Source: Acidocella sp.
Lineage (GTDB): Bacteria > Pseudomonadota > Alphaproteobacteria > Acetobacterales > Acetobacteraceae
Length of the DNA stretch: 64,000 bases
Direction of reading: 5' to 3'
Assembly (NCBI GenBank): GCA_027308685.1
Contig: DAIDEE010000042.1
Span: 62,001 to 126,000, forward strand
A model generated the notes under the pieces. That model ran no database searches. It had not been told where the DNA came from and worked only from the letters and a program-made list of their open reading frames with translations. Numbering within the stretch: the stretch's first letter is position 1; each line of letters begins with the position of its first letter. Shown here piece by piece: positions 33,137 through 44,303 of this stretch. The translations under genes were made by a program, and so were the position numbers.

Positions 33137-34963
33137 TCACGGCGCTGCCTGTACCACGGCAATCACGGTCGCGCCGTAACGCTCAATCTTGGTCGTGCCC
33201 ATTCCGGGAATTTCGCCCAGCGCGCTTAAGCTGCGCGGTCGTAAGGTAGCGACAGCGGCGAGCGTGGCGTCGTGGAAAATGACATAGGCCGGGACATTTT
33301 GCTCCTTTGCCAGTCGCGAACGCTCGGCGCGCAACGCCTCAAACAGCGCCGCAGCATTGCCGGTCAATTCGGTCCGGGCAGTCTTGGTTTTCATCACCGT
33401 AGCAGATGAAGTGGGTGTGCGCTCACGCCGGAAATTCACCGTCTCAACAGCTTTAAGCACCGGCTCGGCCAACGCGGTGAGCCGTAGGGCGCCGAACTGA
33501 TCATGGTCAACCTCAATCAACCCGCGCACGATCATCTGCCGAAACACCGACCCCCAGCCTTTACGGTCCAATTCGGTTCCTACGCCAAACGTCGGTAACT
33601 GGTCGTGGTTGAACTTCAAAATCTTTTCGGTTTTCACCCCCAGCAACACATCCACCAGATGCCCGCTGCCGAAGCGCTGGCCGGTGCGCAGCATGGCGGA
33701 GAGCGCCTTGCGGCAAGCGGTCGTGGCATCCCAGGTCTCAGCGGGGTTCAGACAGGTATCGCAATTTCTGCAACCCTGCGCCATGGTTTCACCGAAATGC
33801 GCCAATATCGCCTGGCGGCGGCACGAAGCGGTTTCGCAAATCCCCAGCAGCGCGTCGAGCTTGCTGCGCTCCACCCGTTTGATGTCATCTGGCGAGCCGC
33901 TTTGGTCGATCATATTGCGCCGGAACACGATGTCCTGCGTGCCATAAAGCAACAGGGTTTCAGCTGGCATGCCATCGCGTCCTGCCCGTCCGGTCTCCTG
34001 GTAAAACGCCTCCAAACTGCCCGGCAAATCCAGATGCACCACAAACCGCACATCAGGCTTATCAATCCCCATCCCAAACGCGATGGTCGCCACCAGCACC
34101 AAACCTTCCTCGGCGAGAAACGCATCCTGATGGCGCGAGCGTACCGCCGGGTCGAGCCTGGCATGATAGGGCAGGGCGTTAATCCCCGCGGCCTTCAGCG
34201 CTGCAGCGGTTTCATCCACTGTGTTGCGGCTCAGGCAATAAACGATCCCGCTCTCTCCCTCATGGGCTTTCAAAAACGTCAGTAGTTGCTTCAAAGGCGC
34301 GGCTTTCGGCACTACCGCGTAGCGAATATTAGGCCGGTCGAAGCTTGCCAGAAACAGCCGCGCGTCATCAAGGTTCAGCCGCCGCCGAATTTCCTCGCGT
34401 GACTGCATATCCGCCGTGGCGGTCAGCGCAATCCTGGGCACACCCGGAAACAGCCGCCCTAGTGCCGCCAGTTGTAAATATTCCGGCCGGAAATCATGCC
34501 CCCATTGGCTAACGCAATGTGCCTCATCGATGGCAAACAGCGCAATTCTGGCCTCGTCCAGCATCTCTAAAAAATCCGGCTGCATTAGCCGCTCCGGCGC
34601 CACATACAGCATATCCAGCGTTCCGGCCCGCAAATCCGCCCGCACCTGAGTGCGTTCGGCTGGTGTCATGCTGGAATTGATCGCCGCCGCTTTCACGCCC
34701 AACTGGCGCATCGCCGCCACCTGGTTGCGCATCAGCGCGATTAACGGCGAGACCACCACCCCCACCCCAGGGCGGCATAATGAGGGCAACTGGTAACAAA
34801 GCGACTTACCGCCGCCAGTCGGCATCAACACGATCGCATCGCCACCGTTCATCACATGCGAGATAACCGCCTGCTGCTCGCCCCTGAATCCTGGCAGGCC
34901 GAATACGCTGTGCAGAACTCTATCAGGGTCGGCGGCAAACGAATCGGCCTGATGCATATCCAT
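33137..34963 (-). CDS. recQ: ATP-dependent DNA helicase RecQ
   Basis: 608 residues from ATG 34963; the 16 residues upstream in the longest frame are basic and not family-like. Superfamily 2 motifs: [11 protein letters not shown] (Walker A) near 50, [17 protein letters not shown] near 145, SATAD-like LTATAD near 180, and [10 protein letters not shown] near 325. The RQC zinc-binding cysteines lie around 380-405 (CR..CR NCDTC), and a C-terminal HRDC domain near 530-600. It unwinds recombination intermediates and stalled forks. It is divergent from selO with an 85-bp gap. No clear ribosome-binding site was seen. Confidence 0.95.
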   Translation of the reverse strand: MDMHQADSFAADPDRVLHSVFGLPGFRGEQQAVISHVMNGGDAIVLMPTGGGKSLCYQLPSLCRPGVGVVVSPLIALMRNQVAAMRQLGVKAAAINSSMTPAERTQVRADLRAGTLDMLYVAPERLMQPDFLEMLDEARIALFAIDEAHCVSQWGHDFRPEYLQLAALGRLFPGVPRIALTATADMQSREEIRRRLNLDDARLFLASFDRPNIRYAVVPKAAPLKQLLTFLKAHEGESGIVYCLSRNTVDETAAALKAAGINALPYHARLDPAVRSRHQDAFLAEEGLVLVATIAFGMGIDKPDVRFVVHLDLPGSLEAFYQETGRAGRDGMPAETLLLYGTQDIVFRRNMIDQSGSPDDIKRVERSKLDALLGICETASCRRQAILAHFGETMAQGCRNCDTCLNPAETWDATTACRKALSAMLRTGQRFGSGHLVDVLLGVKTEKILKFNHDQLPTFGVGTELDRKGWGSVFRQMIVRGLIEVDHDQFGALRLTALAEPVLKAVETVNFRRERTPTSSATVMKTKTARTELTGNAAALFEALRAERSRLAKEQNVPAYVIFHDATLAAVATLRPRSLSALGEIPGMGTTKIERYGATVIAVVQAAP

Positions 34964-35048
34964 GCATCGTGGGTACAATTTCCGCCCGCGCCGACGCAAC
35001 CGCGCCGGCACTCTATCAACCTGGCACAGTGAACCTTATATCTGTGTG

Positions 35049-36524
35049 ATGGCCGATTACCCGCTCTCTGAAGATCTGTCCCCAAACATTGGGTCGTTTT
35101 CCAACAGCTACGCGCGGTTGCCCGCGGCGTTTTATGCGCATGCCGTACCTGCTAAAGTGACAGAACCTCGTCTCATTAAGTTCAATGAAGCCCTTGCGGC
35201 CGAGCTGGGTTTAACGCCGCCACCTCAACAGCGCGCGGCAATTTTCGCTGGCAACCTGATCCCCGCAGGGGCCGAGCCACTGGCTATGGCGTATGCCGGC
35301 CACCAATTCGGCGGTTTCGTGCCGCAACTGGGCGATGGCCGGGCCATTTTGCTGGGCGAGATGATCGACACACACGGCCAGCGCCGTGACATCCAGCTTA
35401 AAGGCGCGGGCCGCACGCCGTTCTCACGCCGGGGCGATGGCCGCGCCGCCCTGGGCCCCGTATTACGCGAATATCTCATCAGCGAGGCGATGAACGCGCT
35501 CGGCATCCCCACCACCCGCGCTTTAGCCGCCGTCACCACGGGCGAGCAAATTTTACGCGAGGAAGGCTTGGTTCCTGGCGCCGTCTTCACAAGAGTGGCG
35601 GCCAGTCATGTGCGGGTTGGCACATTTCAGTATTTTGCCGCCCGCGGTGATGTATCGTCTCTCCGGCAACTGGCCGATTACGTCATCAATCGGCACTATC
35701 CACAGGCTAAAAACGCCAAGCGCCCGTATTTCGCTTTGCTGCAAATGGTGGCGCACGCACAGGCAGAACTTATCGCGCACTGGCTCCGCGTCGGCTTCAT
35801 CCACGGGGTCATGAACACCGACAATATGGCGATCGCCGGGCAGACTATCGACTTCGGCCCTTGCGCCTTCATGGATGCCTACGACCCCGCCACCGTCTTT
35901 AGCTCAATCGATTATTATGGCCGCTACGCTTATGCGAACCAGCCCCGCCTCGCCAACTGGAATCTCGCCCGTTTCGCGGAAACCATTTTACCGTTGCTAG
36001 ATGATAACCAGGAGGCCGCCGTTGCCCTTGGTACCGAGGTGATCGAGGGGTTCCAGGCGCGCTACGCAGCCTTCTGGCTGGAAACCGCGCGCGCCAAACT
36101 GGGGCTGTTCACCGCGGAAGACGGCGATGAGGCTCTGATGAACGACCTGCTGGATATTATGCACAAAAACCAGGCCGATTTCACGCTGACCTTCCGGCAT
36201 CTGAACGACGACGCAAGATCGCAATTCATTGACCCCACCGCCTTTGATCATTGGGCGCAAGGCTGGCGCACCCGTCTCAACCACGAGACGCATACCCCCG
36301 AAGAGCGCTCCGCCAAAATGCAGGCGGTCAACCCGGCCTTCATTCCGCGCAACCACCGGGTCGAGCAAGCTTTGCAAGCCGCGGTTCAACACGCCGACTT
36401 CACTTTGTTCGATGAACTTCTCACAGTCTTGGCGAATCCCTACCAAGACCAGCCGAACTTCGCCCACTACACCACGCCGCCTGAACAAAGCGAGCGAGTG
36501 TTACATACTTTCTGCGGGACTTAA
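35049..36524 (+). CDS. selO: protein adenylyltransferase SelO (YdiU family)
   Basis: 491 residues from ATG 35049. Conserved SelO pseudokinase motifs: YAGHQFGGFVPQLGDGRAILLGE near 80-102, QLKGAGRTPFSRRGDGRAALGPVLREYLISEAM near 115-148, GAVFTRVAASHVRVGTFQYF near 177-196, HGVMNTDNM near 252-260 and DFGPCAFMD near 268-276. It transfers AMP to Ser/Thr/Tyr of target proteins in redox stress. Its 3' end is 4 bp from the convergent pyk. Confidence 0.93.
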   Translation: MADYPLSEDLSPNIGSFSNSYARLPAAFYAHAVPAKVTEPRLIKFNEALAAELGLTPPPQQRAAIFAGNLIPAGAEPLAMAYAGHQFGGFVPQLGDGRAILLGEMIDTHGQRRDIQLKGAGRTPFSRRGDGRAALGPVLREYLISEAMNALGIPTTRALAAVTTGEQILREEGLVPGAVFTRVAASHVRVGTFQYFAARGDVSSLRQLADYVINRHYPQAKNAKRPYFALLQMVAHAQAELIAHWLRVGFIHGVMNTDNMAIAGQTIDFGPCAFMDAYDPATVFSSIDYYGRYAYANQPRLANWNLARFAETILPLLDDNQEAAVALGTEVIEGFQARYAAFWLETARAKLGLFTAEDGDEALMNDLLDIMHKNQADFTLTFRHLNDDARSQFIDPTAFDHWAQGWRTRLNHETHTPEERSAKMQAVNPAFIPRNHRVEQALQAAVQHADFTLFDELLTVLANPYQDQPNFAHYTTPPEQSERVLHTFCGT

Positions 36525-36528
36525 GTTC

Positions 36529-37953
36529 TTAAACCCGCGCCACCCGCAGCGCATTGGTGGTGCCGGGCTGGCCAAATGGCACGCCGGCAACCACCACAAT
36601 CTCATCGCCTTTTTTAGCGAAGCCTTCTAGCCGCGCCATGTGAACCGCATTGGCCGTGGCCTCAGTCATGGAATGCACTTCCTTGGTGAGCGAGGCATGA
36701 ACACCCCAAACCGCCGCCATCCGGCGTGCCACAGTCATGCTGGTGGTGAGCCCGATCACCGGACAATCGGGCCGGTCCCGCGCCACCCGGAGCGCCGTGG
36801 ACCCTGAAGCGGTTAGCGCCACAATTGCCTTAGCCCCGATGGTATGTGCCACCTGACAAGCGGCAGCAGCAATCGCGTCAGCCGATGATTTCTCGGGTTC
36901 AGGGCGCTTGGCATCAATGCCGCGCCGCCAATCCTCATCGCGCTCCACCCGGGTAATAATCCGGTCCATCATATTCACGGACTCCCTCGGATATTGCCCG
37001 GCAGCCGACTCGGCAGACAGCATCACCGCATCGGCGCCGTCAAACACCGCCGACGCCACGTCTGATGCTTCGGCCCGGGTGGGCGCAGGGGCAGTGATCA
37101 TGCTCTCAAGCATCTGGGTGGCCACTACTACCGGCAGGCCTCGCAGCTGCGCGGCCCGGATGATGCGTTTTTGCGCCAGAGGCACGTCCTCGGGCGGCAA
37201 TTCCACGCCCAAATCACCACGCGCCACCATCACCGCATCCGAGAGTGCCAGAATTTCATCAAGATTATCCAAGGCCTGCGGCTTTTCAAGCTTGGTCATC
37301 ACCAGCGCCCGCCCATCCGCCAGTGCCTTGGCTTGCGCCACGTCCTCAGCCCGCTGCACAAACGATAAGCCGATGTAATCAATCCCCAGCGGCAGCACGA
37401 ACTCCAGATCGCTCAGGTCCTTTTTGGTCAGCGCTGGAATCGGCAGCACCACATCCGGGATATTCACACCTTTACGGTCTGAAAGCACGCCGCCGTTCAT
37501 AATCTCAGTAATTAGATGATCCGCCATTTTGCGCACCACCCGCAACCGCAGCTTGCCATCATCGAGCAACAAGGTGGCACCAACCGATGCAGCCTCCATA
37601 ATTTCAGGGTGCGGCAGACAAACCCGGCGCGTATCGCCAGGGGCGGGGTTCATATCCAGCGTAAAACTCTGTCCCGCCTGCAACTGCACGCGACCTGATT
37701 GAAACTGCCCAACCCGCAATTTTGGTCCCTGCACGTCGGCGAGAATCCCAATCGGGCGGCTGTATTTTTTCTCCAGCGCCCGGATCATCTCGATGCGGGA
37801 CGCGTGATCGGCATGGGTGCCGTGCGAGAAATTCAGCCGGAATACATCAGCCCCCGCCAGAAACAACTGTGCCATCATCTCAAGGGTCGAGCTTGCTGGG
37901 CCAAGGGTCGCAATAATTTTGGTCCGCCGGTGGCGCCGTAATCGCTCAGTCAT
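36529..37953 (-). CDS. pyk: pyruvate kinase
   Basis: 474 residues. N-terminal RRTKIIATLGPASS near 9-22, RLNFSHGTHADH near 38-49, the catalytic-Lys region VMTKLEKPQALDNLDEIL near 230-247, MVARGDLGVELPPEDVP near 255-272, MLESMI near 294-299 and AEASDVASAVFDGADAVMLSAESA near 308-331. The C-terminal allosteric domain is present. It converts phosphoenolpyruvate and ADP to pyruvate and ATP. AGGA lies 7 bp upstream of the ATG. The 270-bp gap to fhs contains no gene I can support. Confidence 0.96.
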   Translation of the reverse strand: MTERLRRHRRTKIIATLGPASSTLEMMAQLFLAGADVFRLNFSHGTHADHASRIEMIRALEKKYSRPIGILADVQGPKLRVGQFQSGRVQLQAGQSFTLDMNPAPGDTRRVCLPHPEIMEAASVGATLLLDDGKLRLRVVRKMADHLITEIMNGGVLSDRKGVNIPDVVLPIPALTKKDLSDLEFVLPLGIDYIGLSFVQRAEDVAQAKALADGRALVMTKLEKPQALDNLDEILALSDAVMVARGDLGVELPPEDVPLAQKRIIRAAQLRGLPVVVATQMLESMITAPAPTRAEASDVASAVFDGADAVMLSAESAAGQYPRESVNMMDRIITRVERDEDWRRGIDAKRPEPEKSSADAIAAAACQVAHTIGAKAIVALTASGSTALRVARDRPDCPVIGLTTSMTVARRMAAVWGVHASLTKEVHSMTEATANAVHMARLEGFAKKGDEIVVVAGVPFGQPGTTNALRVARV

Positions 37954-38223
37954 ATTTTATTCCTATTTCCTGCGTCCGTCCCAATCCGGCCAAATACCCG
38001 GCTGCGCGGTTATAGGCTCAGGCCGCGCCGCCGTCATACCCGGTGGGAGTTAATGTTTTAAAAAATAGCCGTAATTTTAGCCGTTAGCGCCGCGCTTAGA
38101 AAGCTTAGGTAAGTAAATCTCTTCCGGCAAAGGCGCAACGCGAGCAATAAAAACCGCCCCGGCAATGGAGACAGGCATAAATCCCGGATTGAACAGACCA
38201 TTCGCCCGCGCTACGCCACACTC

Positions 38224-39921
38224 ATGAATGTACCCCGCGCCATCGACCCCACCAGTGACATTGCCATCGCCCAGGCGATCCAATTGCGGCCTATCCAGGA
38301 GGTAGCAGCCGACCTTGCCATCCCGCCGGAGGCGCTATTCCGTTACGGGCCATTCAAAGGCAAAATTTCATTGCCGTTTACCGCCCAGGTGGCGGCAAAT
38401 CAGACGCGCGGAAACCTTATTCTGGTCACTGCCATTAGTCCCACGCCGGCGGGGGAAGGCAAAACCACCACCACCATCGGGCTTGGTGACGCGCTGCGCC
38501 AGCGGGGCGTTAAAACCGCCATATGTTTACGTGAGCCAAGTCTTGGCCCCTGCTTCGGCTCCAAGGGGGGCGCCACGGGCGGCGGCCATGCCCAAGTCGC
38601 CCCCATGGAAGACATCAACCTGCATTTCACGGGCGACCTTCACGCCATCAGTGCCGCGCATAATCTGCTGGCTGCCCTGATCGATAATCATATTTTCTGG
38701 GGCAATAAGCTCGAGTTAGACCCTCGCCGCGTCACCTGGCGGCGGGTGGTGGATTTGAACGATCGCTCGCTCCGCAAAATCATCACTGGGCTCGGCGGTC
38801 CCGCCAACGGCTATCCGCGCGAAACCGGCTTCGACATCACCGTCGCCAGCGAAGTCATGGCGATCTTCTGTCTGGCGCACTCCCTGCAGGACCTTGCCGA
38901 TCGTTTAGCGGATATTGTGATTGGCCGAGATACGCATAAAAATCTGGTGCGGGCTGGTCAATTAGGTGTGGCCGGTGCCATGGCCGCTTTATTAAAGGAT
39001 GCCCTGGCGCCGAATTTGGTTCAAACGCTGGAAGGCACCCCCGCCTTCATTCATGGCGGGCCGTTCGCCAACATCGCCCATGGCTGCAATTCGGTCCTGG
39101 CCACTGAAACCGCGCTCGGTTTGGCTGATTACGTTGTCACTGAAGCCGGGTTTGGTGCCGACCTCGGTGCCGAAAAATTCCTCAACATCAAATGTCGCAA
39201 AGCCGGGCTGGCGCCAGCCGCCGCTGTGGTGGTGGCCACTGTGCGGGCGCTGAAAATGCACGGCGGCGTGGCGCTCAAGCAGGTCGGGCAGGAGAATGTC
39301 GCCGCCGTCGTGGCTGGATGCAGTAACCTGATGCGCCATGTCAGGAACTGTCAGAAATTTGGCCTGCCTGTGCTGGTCGCCATTAACCGTTTTACCACCG
39401 ATACCGCAGCCGAATTGCAAGCCATTATGGATGCCTGCGCATCAGTTGGCGTTGAGGCGATTGCCTGTAACCATTGGGCTGAGGGCGGGCAGGGCGCACT
39501 GGACCTCGCGGATGCTGTACGCCGTGTCACAGCCGCACCGACATCGGCATTTCAACTGCTCTACCCCGATGCGATGCCGCTGGCCGATAAAATTCGCCGG
39601 GTCGCAACCGAGATTTACGGAGCGGCGGATGTGGCTTTTGAAGCCGTGGCAGCTGCCCAATTGGCTGGTTTCGAATTGGCCGGTTTCGGCCATTTGCCGG
39701 TTTGTATGGCCAAAACCCAGTATAGTTTTTCCACCGACCCTACCCTGAAGGGGGCCCCCACCGGCTTTACCTTGCCGGTGCGCGAGGTGCGGCTGGCGGC
39801 AGGGGCTGGGTTTATCGTGGTCCTGTGCGGCGAAATTCTCACCATGCCAGGTCTGCCGCGCCATCCGGCAGCGGAGGACATATTCCTCGACTCCGAGGGA
39901 GACATCGGCGGCTTGACTTAA
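38224..39921 (+). CDS. fhs: formate--tetrahydrofolate ligase
   Basis: 565 residues, usual length for Fhs. ATP-binding loop [21 protein letters not shown]-type motif near 75-95 ([15 protein letters not shown]), [31 protein letters not shown] near 105-135, and [20 protein letters not shown] near 310-330. It makes 10-formyl-tetrahydrofolate from formate for one-carbon metabolism, for example for formate released in O-demethylation. No Shine-Dalgarno sequence precedes the ATG. A strong bidirectional terminator follows. Confidence 0.95.
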   Translation: MNVPRAIDPTSDIAIAQAIQLRPIQEVAADLAIPPEALFRYGPFKGKISLPFTAQVAANQTRGNLILVTAISPTPAGEGKTTTTIGLGDALRQRGVKTAICLREPSLGPCFGSKGGATGGGHAQVAPMEDINLHFTGDLHAISAAHNLLAALIDNHIFWGNKLELDPRRVTWRRVVDLNDRSLRKIITGLGGPANGYPRETGFDITVASEVMAIFCLAHSLQDLADRLADIVIGRDTHKNLVRAGQLGVAGAMAALLKDALAPNLVQTLEGTPAFIHGGPFANIAHGCNSVLATETALGLADYVVTEAGFGADLGAEKFLNIKCRKAGLAPAAAVVVATVRALKMHGGVALKQVGQENVAAVVAGCSNLMRHVRNCQKFGLPVLVAINRFTTDTAAELQAIMDACASVGVEAIACNHWAEGGQGALDLADAVRRVTAAPTSAFQLLYPDAMPLADKIRRVATEIYGAADVAFEAVAAAQLAGFELAGFGHLPVCMAKTQYSFSTDPTLKGAPTGFTLPVREVRLAAGAGFIVVLCGEILTMPGLPRHPAAEDIFLDSEGDIGGLT

Positions 39922-39940
39922 CACCGACAGCGGCAGGCAC

Positions 39941-39976
39941 AAAAAACCCGGCGGAGCCTGAGGCTCGCCGGGTTTT
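39941..39976. terminator. bidirectional intrinsic terminator between fhs and lactate permease 1
   Basis: AAAAAACCCGGCG-GAGCC, a TGA-like loop, then GGCTCGCCGGGTTTTT: a GC-rich stem of about 11 bp with one bulge, flanked by A-run and T-run. It serves both convergent genes. Confidence 0.9.
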
Positions 39977-39993
39977 TGTGGGAGACATTAAAG

Positions 39994-41604
39994 TTAGTGT
40001 GTAGGAATCACCCCTGGAACAACAAATTGTTCCACAATCACGATCACCACCAACATTAACGTCAGAATAATGCTGTGAATGAATGTCCGGGCGAAGACCT
40101 TGCCTTCCTGTCCCGACATTCCGGTTACCGACACACCGGTTGAGATATTCTGTGGTGAGATCAACTTGCCGAATACGCCGCCGGAAGCGTTGGTAGCCGC
40201 AAACAAGGTTGGGCTCAGGTTAAGTTGAGTGGCCGCCACAACCTGCAAATTGCCAAACAGCGCATTGCCGGATGTAACGCTACCCGACAATGTAACCGCC
40301 AGCCAGCCGAGGAACGGTGATAGCAATATGAAGAATTGTCCCGTTGAAGCCACACCATGCCCGAGCGTGTAGGCCAGGCCGGAATAGTTCATCAGATAAG
40401 CCAACCCCACAATCAGCATCACCGTTACCACCGCCAGCCACATTTGCTTGATCGTCAGCACTGCACATTGCAGCAGGGCGGATGACGAGAGCCGAACGAT
40501 ATCGGCGGTTATGAACGCTGCGATCAAAATTGCGGTGCCGGTTGCAAGCGGCTGAAACAGCCACACAGCAGGGTAGGGTTTATCGTGATTCAATGTAATT
40601 GAGATCGCGTTATCCAAGCCTGGCCAATGAATGGCCTGTGCGCCAACGGTAAATACCTGGAACTGGGTCCAGCCGATAACGACGACCGAGACGATGACCC
40701 AAGGCAACCAGCCTTTCCAGCTCGGGATTTTTGATCCCGCCCCGGCAGAACTCATCGTAGCTGCCTTGATCATAAACATCGGGTCAGGGGCCGGGCGCCA
40801 GACCTGCAGGAATAAAATCGTGATGATCAGCGACCCCAGCGAGGCCAGCACGTCGGTCAGCGAGTAGTTGATGAAATTTGCGGTCACAAACTGCATACCC
40901 GCAAAGCTGATGCCTGCAACCAGCAGCACTGGGAACGTGGCGCGGATGGATTTGAAGCCACCAAACAAGCCAATCACGTAAAACGGTAGAATAATCGCAA
41001 TGATGGGTAATTGGCGGCCCACCATGGCGCCCAGTTCATTGGCGGGCAGACCAGTCACGGCGCCGAGCACCGTTATGGGCACACCCAGAGCGCCAAACGC
41101 CACCGGGGCGGAGTTGAAGATCAAGGCGTAAACCAAGGCTTCAAGCGGCGCGAACCCGACGATGATCAGCAATGAGCTAACAATCGCGATCGGCACGCCA
41201 AATCCGGCCACACCCTCAAGCAAACAGCCAAAACAGAAGCCGATCACCACCAGCACCACCCGGCGGTCGTTCGGTAAATTTTGGATGATCCAGTCGCGGA
41301 AAGCGTCAAAATAGCCGGAGCGAACCGTAATATTATACAGGAAAATCGCGTTTACCACGATCCACATGACCGGCCACATGGCGAATACCGCGCCGTTAGC
41401 AACTGAGTCCAAGGCCAATGACACCGGCATTTGCCAAGGACCAACGGCGATGATTAACGCAACGATCAGCCCGGCCAAGGCTGCCTGCCAAGCCGCCCGC
41501 CGGAATATGCCAAGCATGATGAGCAGCACCAGCACTGGTAAAATGGCAACCATGAAAGACAAGCCAAGGCTGCCCCCAATTGGTGTAATGAGTTGCTTGA
41601 ACAA
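39994..41604 (-). CDS. lctP: L-lactate permease, copy 1
   Basis: 536 residues, 12-14 membrane helices, LctP family: proton-coupled uptake of lactate or glycolate. Conserved stretches: MWPVMWIVVNAIFLYNITVRSGYFD near 76-100, GFCFGCLLEGVAGFGVPIAIV near 121-141, and SGSVTSGNALFGNLQVVAATQLN near 440-462, then ASGGVFGKLISPQNISTG. The start is TTG, preceded by GGGGGGAA; no ATG fits the conserved MFKQLITP start. It is adjacent to a highly similar paralogue and to lutABC. Confidence 0.92.
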   Translation of the reverse strand: MFKQLITPIGGSLGLSFMVAILPVLVLLIMLGIFRRAAWQAALAGLIVALIIAVGPWQMPVSLALDSVANGAVFAMWPVMWIVVNAIFLYNITVRSGYFDAFRDWIIQNLPNDRRVVLVVIGFCFGCLLEGVAGFGVPIAIVSSLLIIVGFAPLEALVYALIFNSAPVAFGALGVPITVLGAVTGLPANELGAMVGRQLPIIAIILPFYVIGLFGGFKSIRATFPVLLVAGISFAGMQFVTANFINYSLTDVLASLGSLIITILFLQVWRPAPDPMFMIKAATMSSAGAGSKIPSWKGWLPWVIVSVVVIGWTQFQVFTVGAQAIHWPGLDNAISITLNHDKPYPAVWLFQPLATGTAILIAAFITADIVRLSSSALLQCAVLTIKQMWLAVVTVMLIVGLAYLMNYSGLAYTLGHGVASTGQFFILLSPFLGWLAVTLSGSVTSGNALFGNLQVVAATQLNLSPTLFAATNASGGVFGKLISPQNISTGVSVTGMSGQEGKVFARTFIHSIILTLMLVVIVIVEQFVVPGVIPTH

Positions 41605-41808
41605 TATTCCCCCCTGCCTAATCTCAGTTGCGGCCGCGACCCACCCAGGACGCTAAACGACAAGACAAATCGTTACCATAATAATTGATACAACCTAGTA
41701 TGGTGCAAAACAAATCATTGGTGCAACAGCCCTTCTGTTAAAAATGCTGCGTGCTGTATAACTATCTGAATTATTTGATCGCCAACCTGGCTAACAGTCG
41801 CATGATGC

Positions 41809-41841
41809 AAAAAACCCCACCGAAATGGTGGGGTTTTTTTT
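41809..41841 (-). terminator. intrinsic terminator after lactate permease 2
   Basis: AAAAAACCCCACC-GAAA-TGGTGGGGTTTTTTTT: a 7-bp stem of CCCCACC/GGTGGGG with runs of A and T on both sides, 28 bp downstream of the minus-strand stop. It separates the two permease genes, so copy 1 needs its own promoter. Confidence 0.9.
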
Positions 41842-41868
41842 ATGTGTCAGTAGATGTGCCGCTTTATC

Positions 41869-43488
41869 TCAGGGGCTGACAATCGGGATAATACCTGGAA
41901 TGACGAATTGCTGGATGACCACCAACACGGCCAGGATCAATGTCAGAATGACAGAGTGGATAAAGGTACGCGCGAAAACCTTGCCCTCTTGACCCACCAT
42001 GCCCACGACTGACACCCCGGTTGAGATGTTCTGCGGCGAGATCATCTTGCCCATGACGCCGCCCGATGAATTGGTGGCGGCGAATAGAATCGGGTTCAGG
42101 TTAAGCTGCTTGGCGGCCACCACCTGCAAATTACCGAATAGGGCATTACCCGAGGTATCACTGCCCGAGAGCATAACCGCAATCCATCCGAGGAACGGCG
42201 AGAGCAGCACAAAGAACTGGCCGGTCGAAGCGACGCCGTCACCCAGTGTGAACGCAAGGCCGGAGTAGTTCATCAGGTAAGCCAGGCCGATAATCAGCAT
42301 AACGGTCACCACGGCCACCCAAACCTGGGAAATGGTCTGAGCCACGCACTGAAAGAATGTCGTTACCGAGGTTTTAACGAGGATAGCGGTGATCAGCGCC
42401 GCGACCAGAATGGCGGTTCCGGTTGCCAACGGCTGGAAAACCCAAACCGCTGCATAAGGTTTACCATGATACAGGGTAATTGAAATGGCGTTATGAAGTG
42501 CCGGCCAGTGGATCGCCATCTGGTCAATGGCAAATACTTTATACTCCGTCCAAATAATCACCACTGCCGAAACGATGACCCAAGGCATCCAGCCCTGCCA
42601 CGCCGGCACGTGGCTGGCATTGGCGGCGGCATGATCCAAAACTTCCGGCCGGATCGCAAATTCCTCGTCCTTTGCAGGCCGCCAAAATTGCAGGAATGTC
42701 ACCGTGATGATCAACGAACCTAACGAAGCCAGGACGTCGGTCAGCGCGTAGTTAATGAAGTTCGAGGTGGTGAACTGCATGAACGCGAAGCTGCCACCAG
42801 CAACCAGCAACAGCGGCCACAGCGCCTTGAGGGAGCGCTTACCGCCGTAGAGGAACATGACATAAAACGGCAACATCAGCGCCATTTCAGGCAACTGACG
42901 GCCAATCATCTGGCCAAGCTGCAGAGCCGGCAGACCCGTCACCTGGCTCAAAACCGTTACCGGCACGCCGAGGGCGCCGAACGCCACAGGAGCGGTGTCA
43001 AAAATCAGGCAGTAAACCAGCGCTTCAAGCGGCGGGAAGCCCACCATGATGAGCAGCGCGCTGACGATGGCAACAGGTGTTCCGAACCCGGCGATGCCTT
43101 CAAGCAGGGCGCCGAAACAGAACGCCATCACGATCAGAACCACCCGGCGGTCATTGGGCAAATGCCCGATAATCCAGTCACGGAACGCATCAAAATGGCC
43201 GGACCTCACTGTAATATTGTAAAGCAGAATGGCGTTGACCACGATCCACATGATCGGCCACAGCGCAAAAACCGCGCCATTGGCGACTGAATCCAGAGCC
43301 AAACCGACCGGCATCTGCCAAACGAACACGGAAATAATAAGGGCAACAATCAAGCCGACCAAAGCGGCTTGCCAAGCGGCCCGGCGGAGCACGCCCAGCA
43401 TAATCAGAACGGTCAGAACCGGTAAAACGGCCACGATAAAGGACAAGCCGAGGCTATCCCCTACCGGCGTGATAAGCTGCTTAAACAT
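41869..43488 (-). CDS. lctP: L-lactate permease, copy 2
   Basis: 539 residues from ATG 43488 with GGGGAAG upstream; the frame extends 18 codons further but lacks family support. Same family and layout as copy 1: LWPIMWIVVNAILLYNITVRSGHFD, AFCFGALLEGIAGFGTPVAIV, SGSDTSGNALFGNLQVVAAKQLN, SSGGVMGKMISPQNISTG. It differs in the GSD/GSV motif and in loop regions, so specificity may differ (L-lactate, D-lactate or glycolate). It lies downstream of lutC and is probably expressed with the lut operon. Confidence 0.92.
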   Translation of the reverse strand: MFKQLITPVGDSLGLSFIVAVLPVLTVLIMLGVLRRAAWQAALVGLIVALIISVFVWQMPVGLALDSVANGAVFALWPIMWIVVNAILLYNITVRSGHFDAFRDWIIGHLPNDRRVVLIVMAFCFGALLEGIAGFGTPVAIVSALLIMVGFPPLEALVYCLIFDTAPVAFGALGVPVTVLSQVTGLPALQLGQMIGRQLPEMALMLPFYVMFLYGGKRSLKALWPLLLVAGGSFAFMQFTTSNFINYALTDVLASLGSLIITVTFLQFWRPAKDEEFAIRPEVLDHAAANASHVPAWQGWMPWVIVSAVVIIWTEYKVFAIDQMAIHWPALHNAISITLYHGKPYAAVWVFQPLATGTAILVAALITAILVKTSVTTFFQCVAQTISQVWVAVVTVMLIIGLAYLMNYSGLAFTLGDGVASTGQFFVLLSPFLGWIAVMLSGSDTSGNALFGNLQVVAAKQLNLNPILFAATNSSGGVMGKMISPQNISTGVSVVGMVGQEGKVFARTFIHSVILTLILAVLVVIQQFVIPGIIPIVSP

Positions 43489-43646
43489 CAATGCTTCCCC
43501 AAGGCTATTAAAAACGCACGTCAGGGTGGAGCGAAGATACACTTACGCAAACAGCCTAAACACGATGTCTCGATAAGTTGCTTCGATGAGAAAAGCCAGA
43601 GCCGATCAGAAATAAATTCGCCAAGCCCCCCGTGGGTCCAGGCGAA

Positions 43647-44303
43647 TTATTGCGCCGCCGCCCCCACAACAACGATATGCAACCATCCGGGACCATGAGC
43701 GCCTCGGACCAAAGCGCCCTCAATATCGGTCGTGCCGCTGGCGCCTGTCACAAAATTTACATTGCGCGGTGGCGATTTTCCATCAAACGAGGCGACATAA
43801 TCTTCCATCCAGGACCAGATATTTTTATACGGTACCGCAACGACATGATGCAGCGGTAAAAACGCGAATAAGGTTGGCGATTGCGGAGAGGAATGAAATA
43901 TCAGAGTCCCCGTCTCGGCAATACCGCCCAGAGCCAGCCCGACGGCAAGTGTTTCGTCGGTGTGAATATGGTCGTGGGTCTGGCAGCCGCCCCAATTCAG
44001 CGCTTCCAAATCAGGGTGCGGTTGCAGGGCGATATTTGGCGCCAGATGATGCTGTTCTGCATACCGCATGACTACTGCAGGAAATTCATCCCATGAGATG
44101 ATTCGCTCAGCCGTGGCGGCAACGCCGGGAGACTGCACGCGGTCCAGAAACACCTCGTCCGGCGGGCCCGAAACGCGGTCCGGCCTGGTGGCGGTAACCC
44201 GTGCCCGCAGTTGGGTAAGCTCAGCGGCGATGGTCGGCGCCGATGCAGGCGCGGGCAGGGCTTTGCGGATCGCGGCAAAAATAGCTTTTTTGGCGTTGCT
44301 CAT
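43647..44303 (-). CDS. lutC: L-lactate utilization protein LutC
   Basis: 218 residues, LUD domain. Family elements include THDHIHTDETLAVGLALGGIAETGTLIF near 105-133, AFLPLHHVVAVPY near 145-157 and NFVTGASGTTDIEGALVRGAHGPG near 182-205. It is the third subunit of the LutABC iron-sulfur complex that oxidises L-lactate to pyruvate. Its start overlaps the lutB stop by 4 bp. Confidence 0.93.
   Translation of the reverse strand: MSNAKKAIFAAIRKALPAPASAPTIAAELTQLRARVTATRPDRVSGPPDEVFLDRVQSPGVAATAERIISWDEFPAVVMRYAEQHHLAPNIALQPHPDLEALNWGGCQTHDHIHTDETLAVGLALGGIAETGTLIFHSSPQSPTLFAFLPLHHVVAVPYKNIWSWMEDYVASFDGKSPPRNVNFVTGASGTTDIEGALVRGAHGPGWLHIVVVGAAAQ

Noticed and set aside
38077-38283. 68-residue minus-strand open frame between pyk and fhs
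   Set aside because: It overlaps the 5' end of fhs and shows no family resemblance or start signal.
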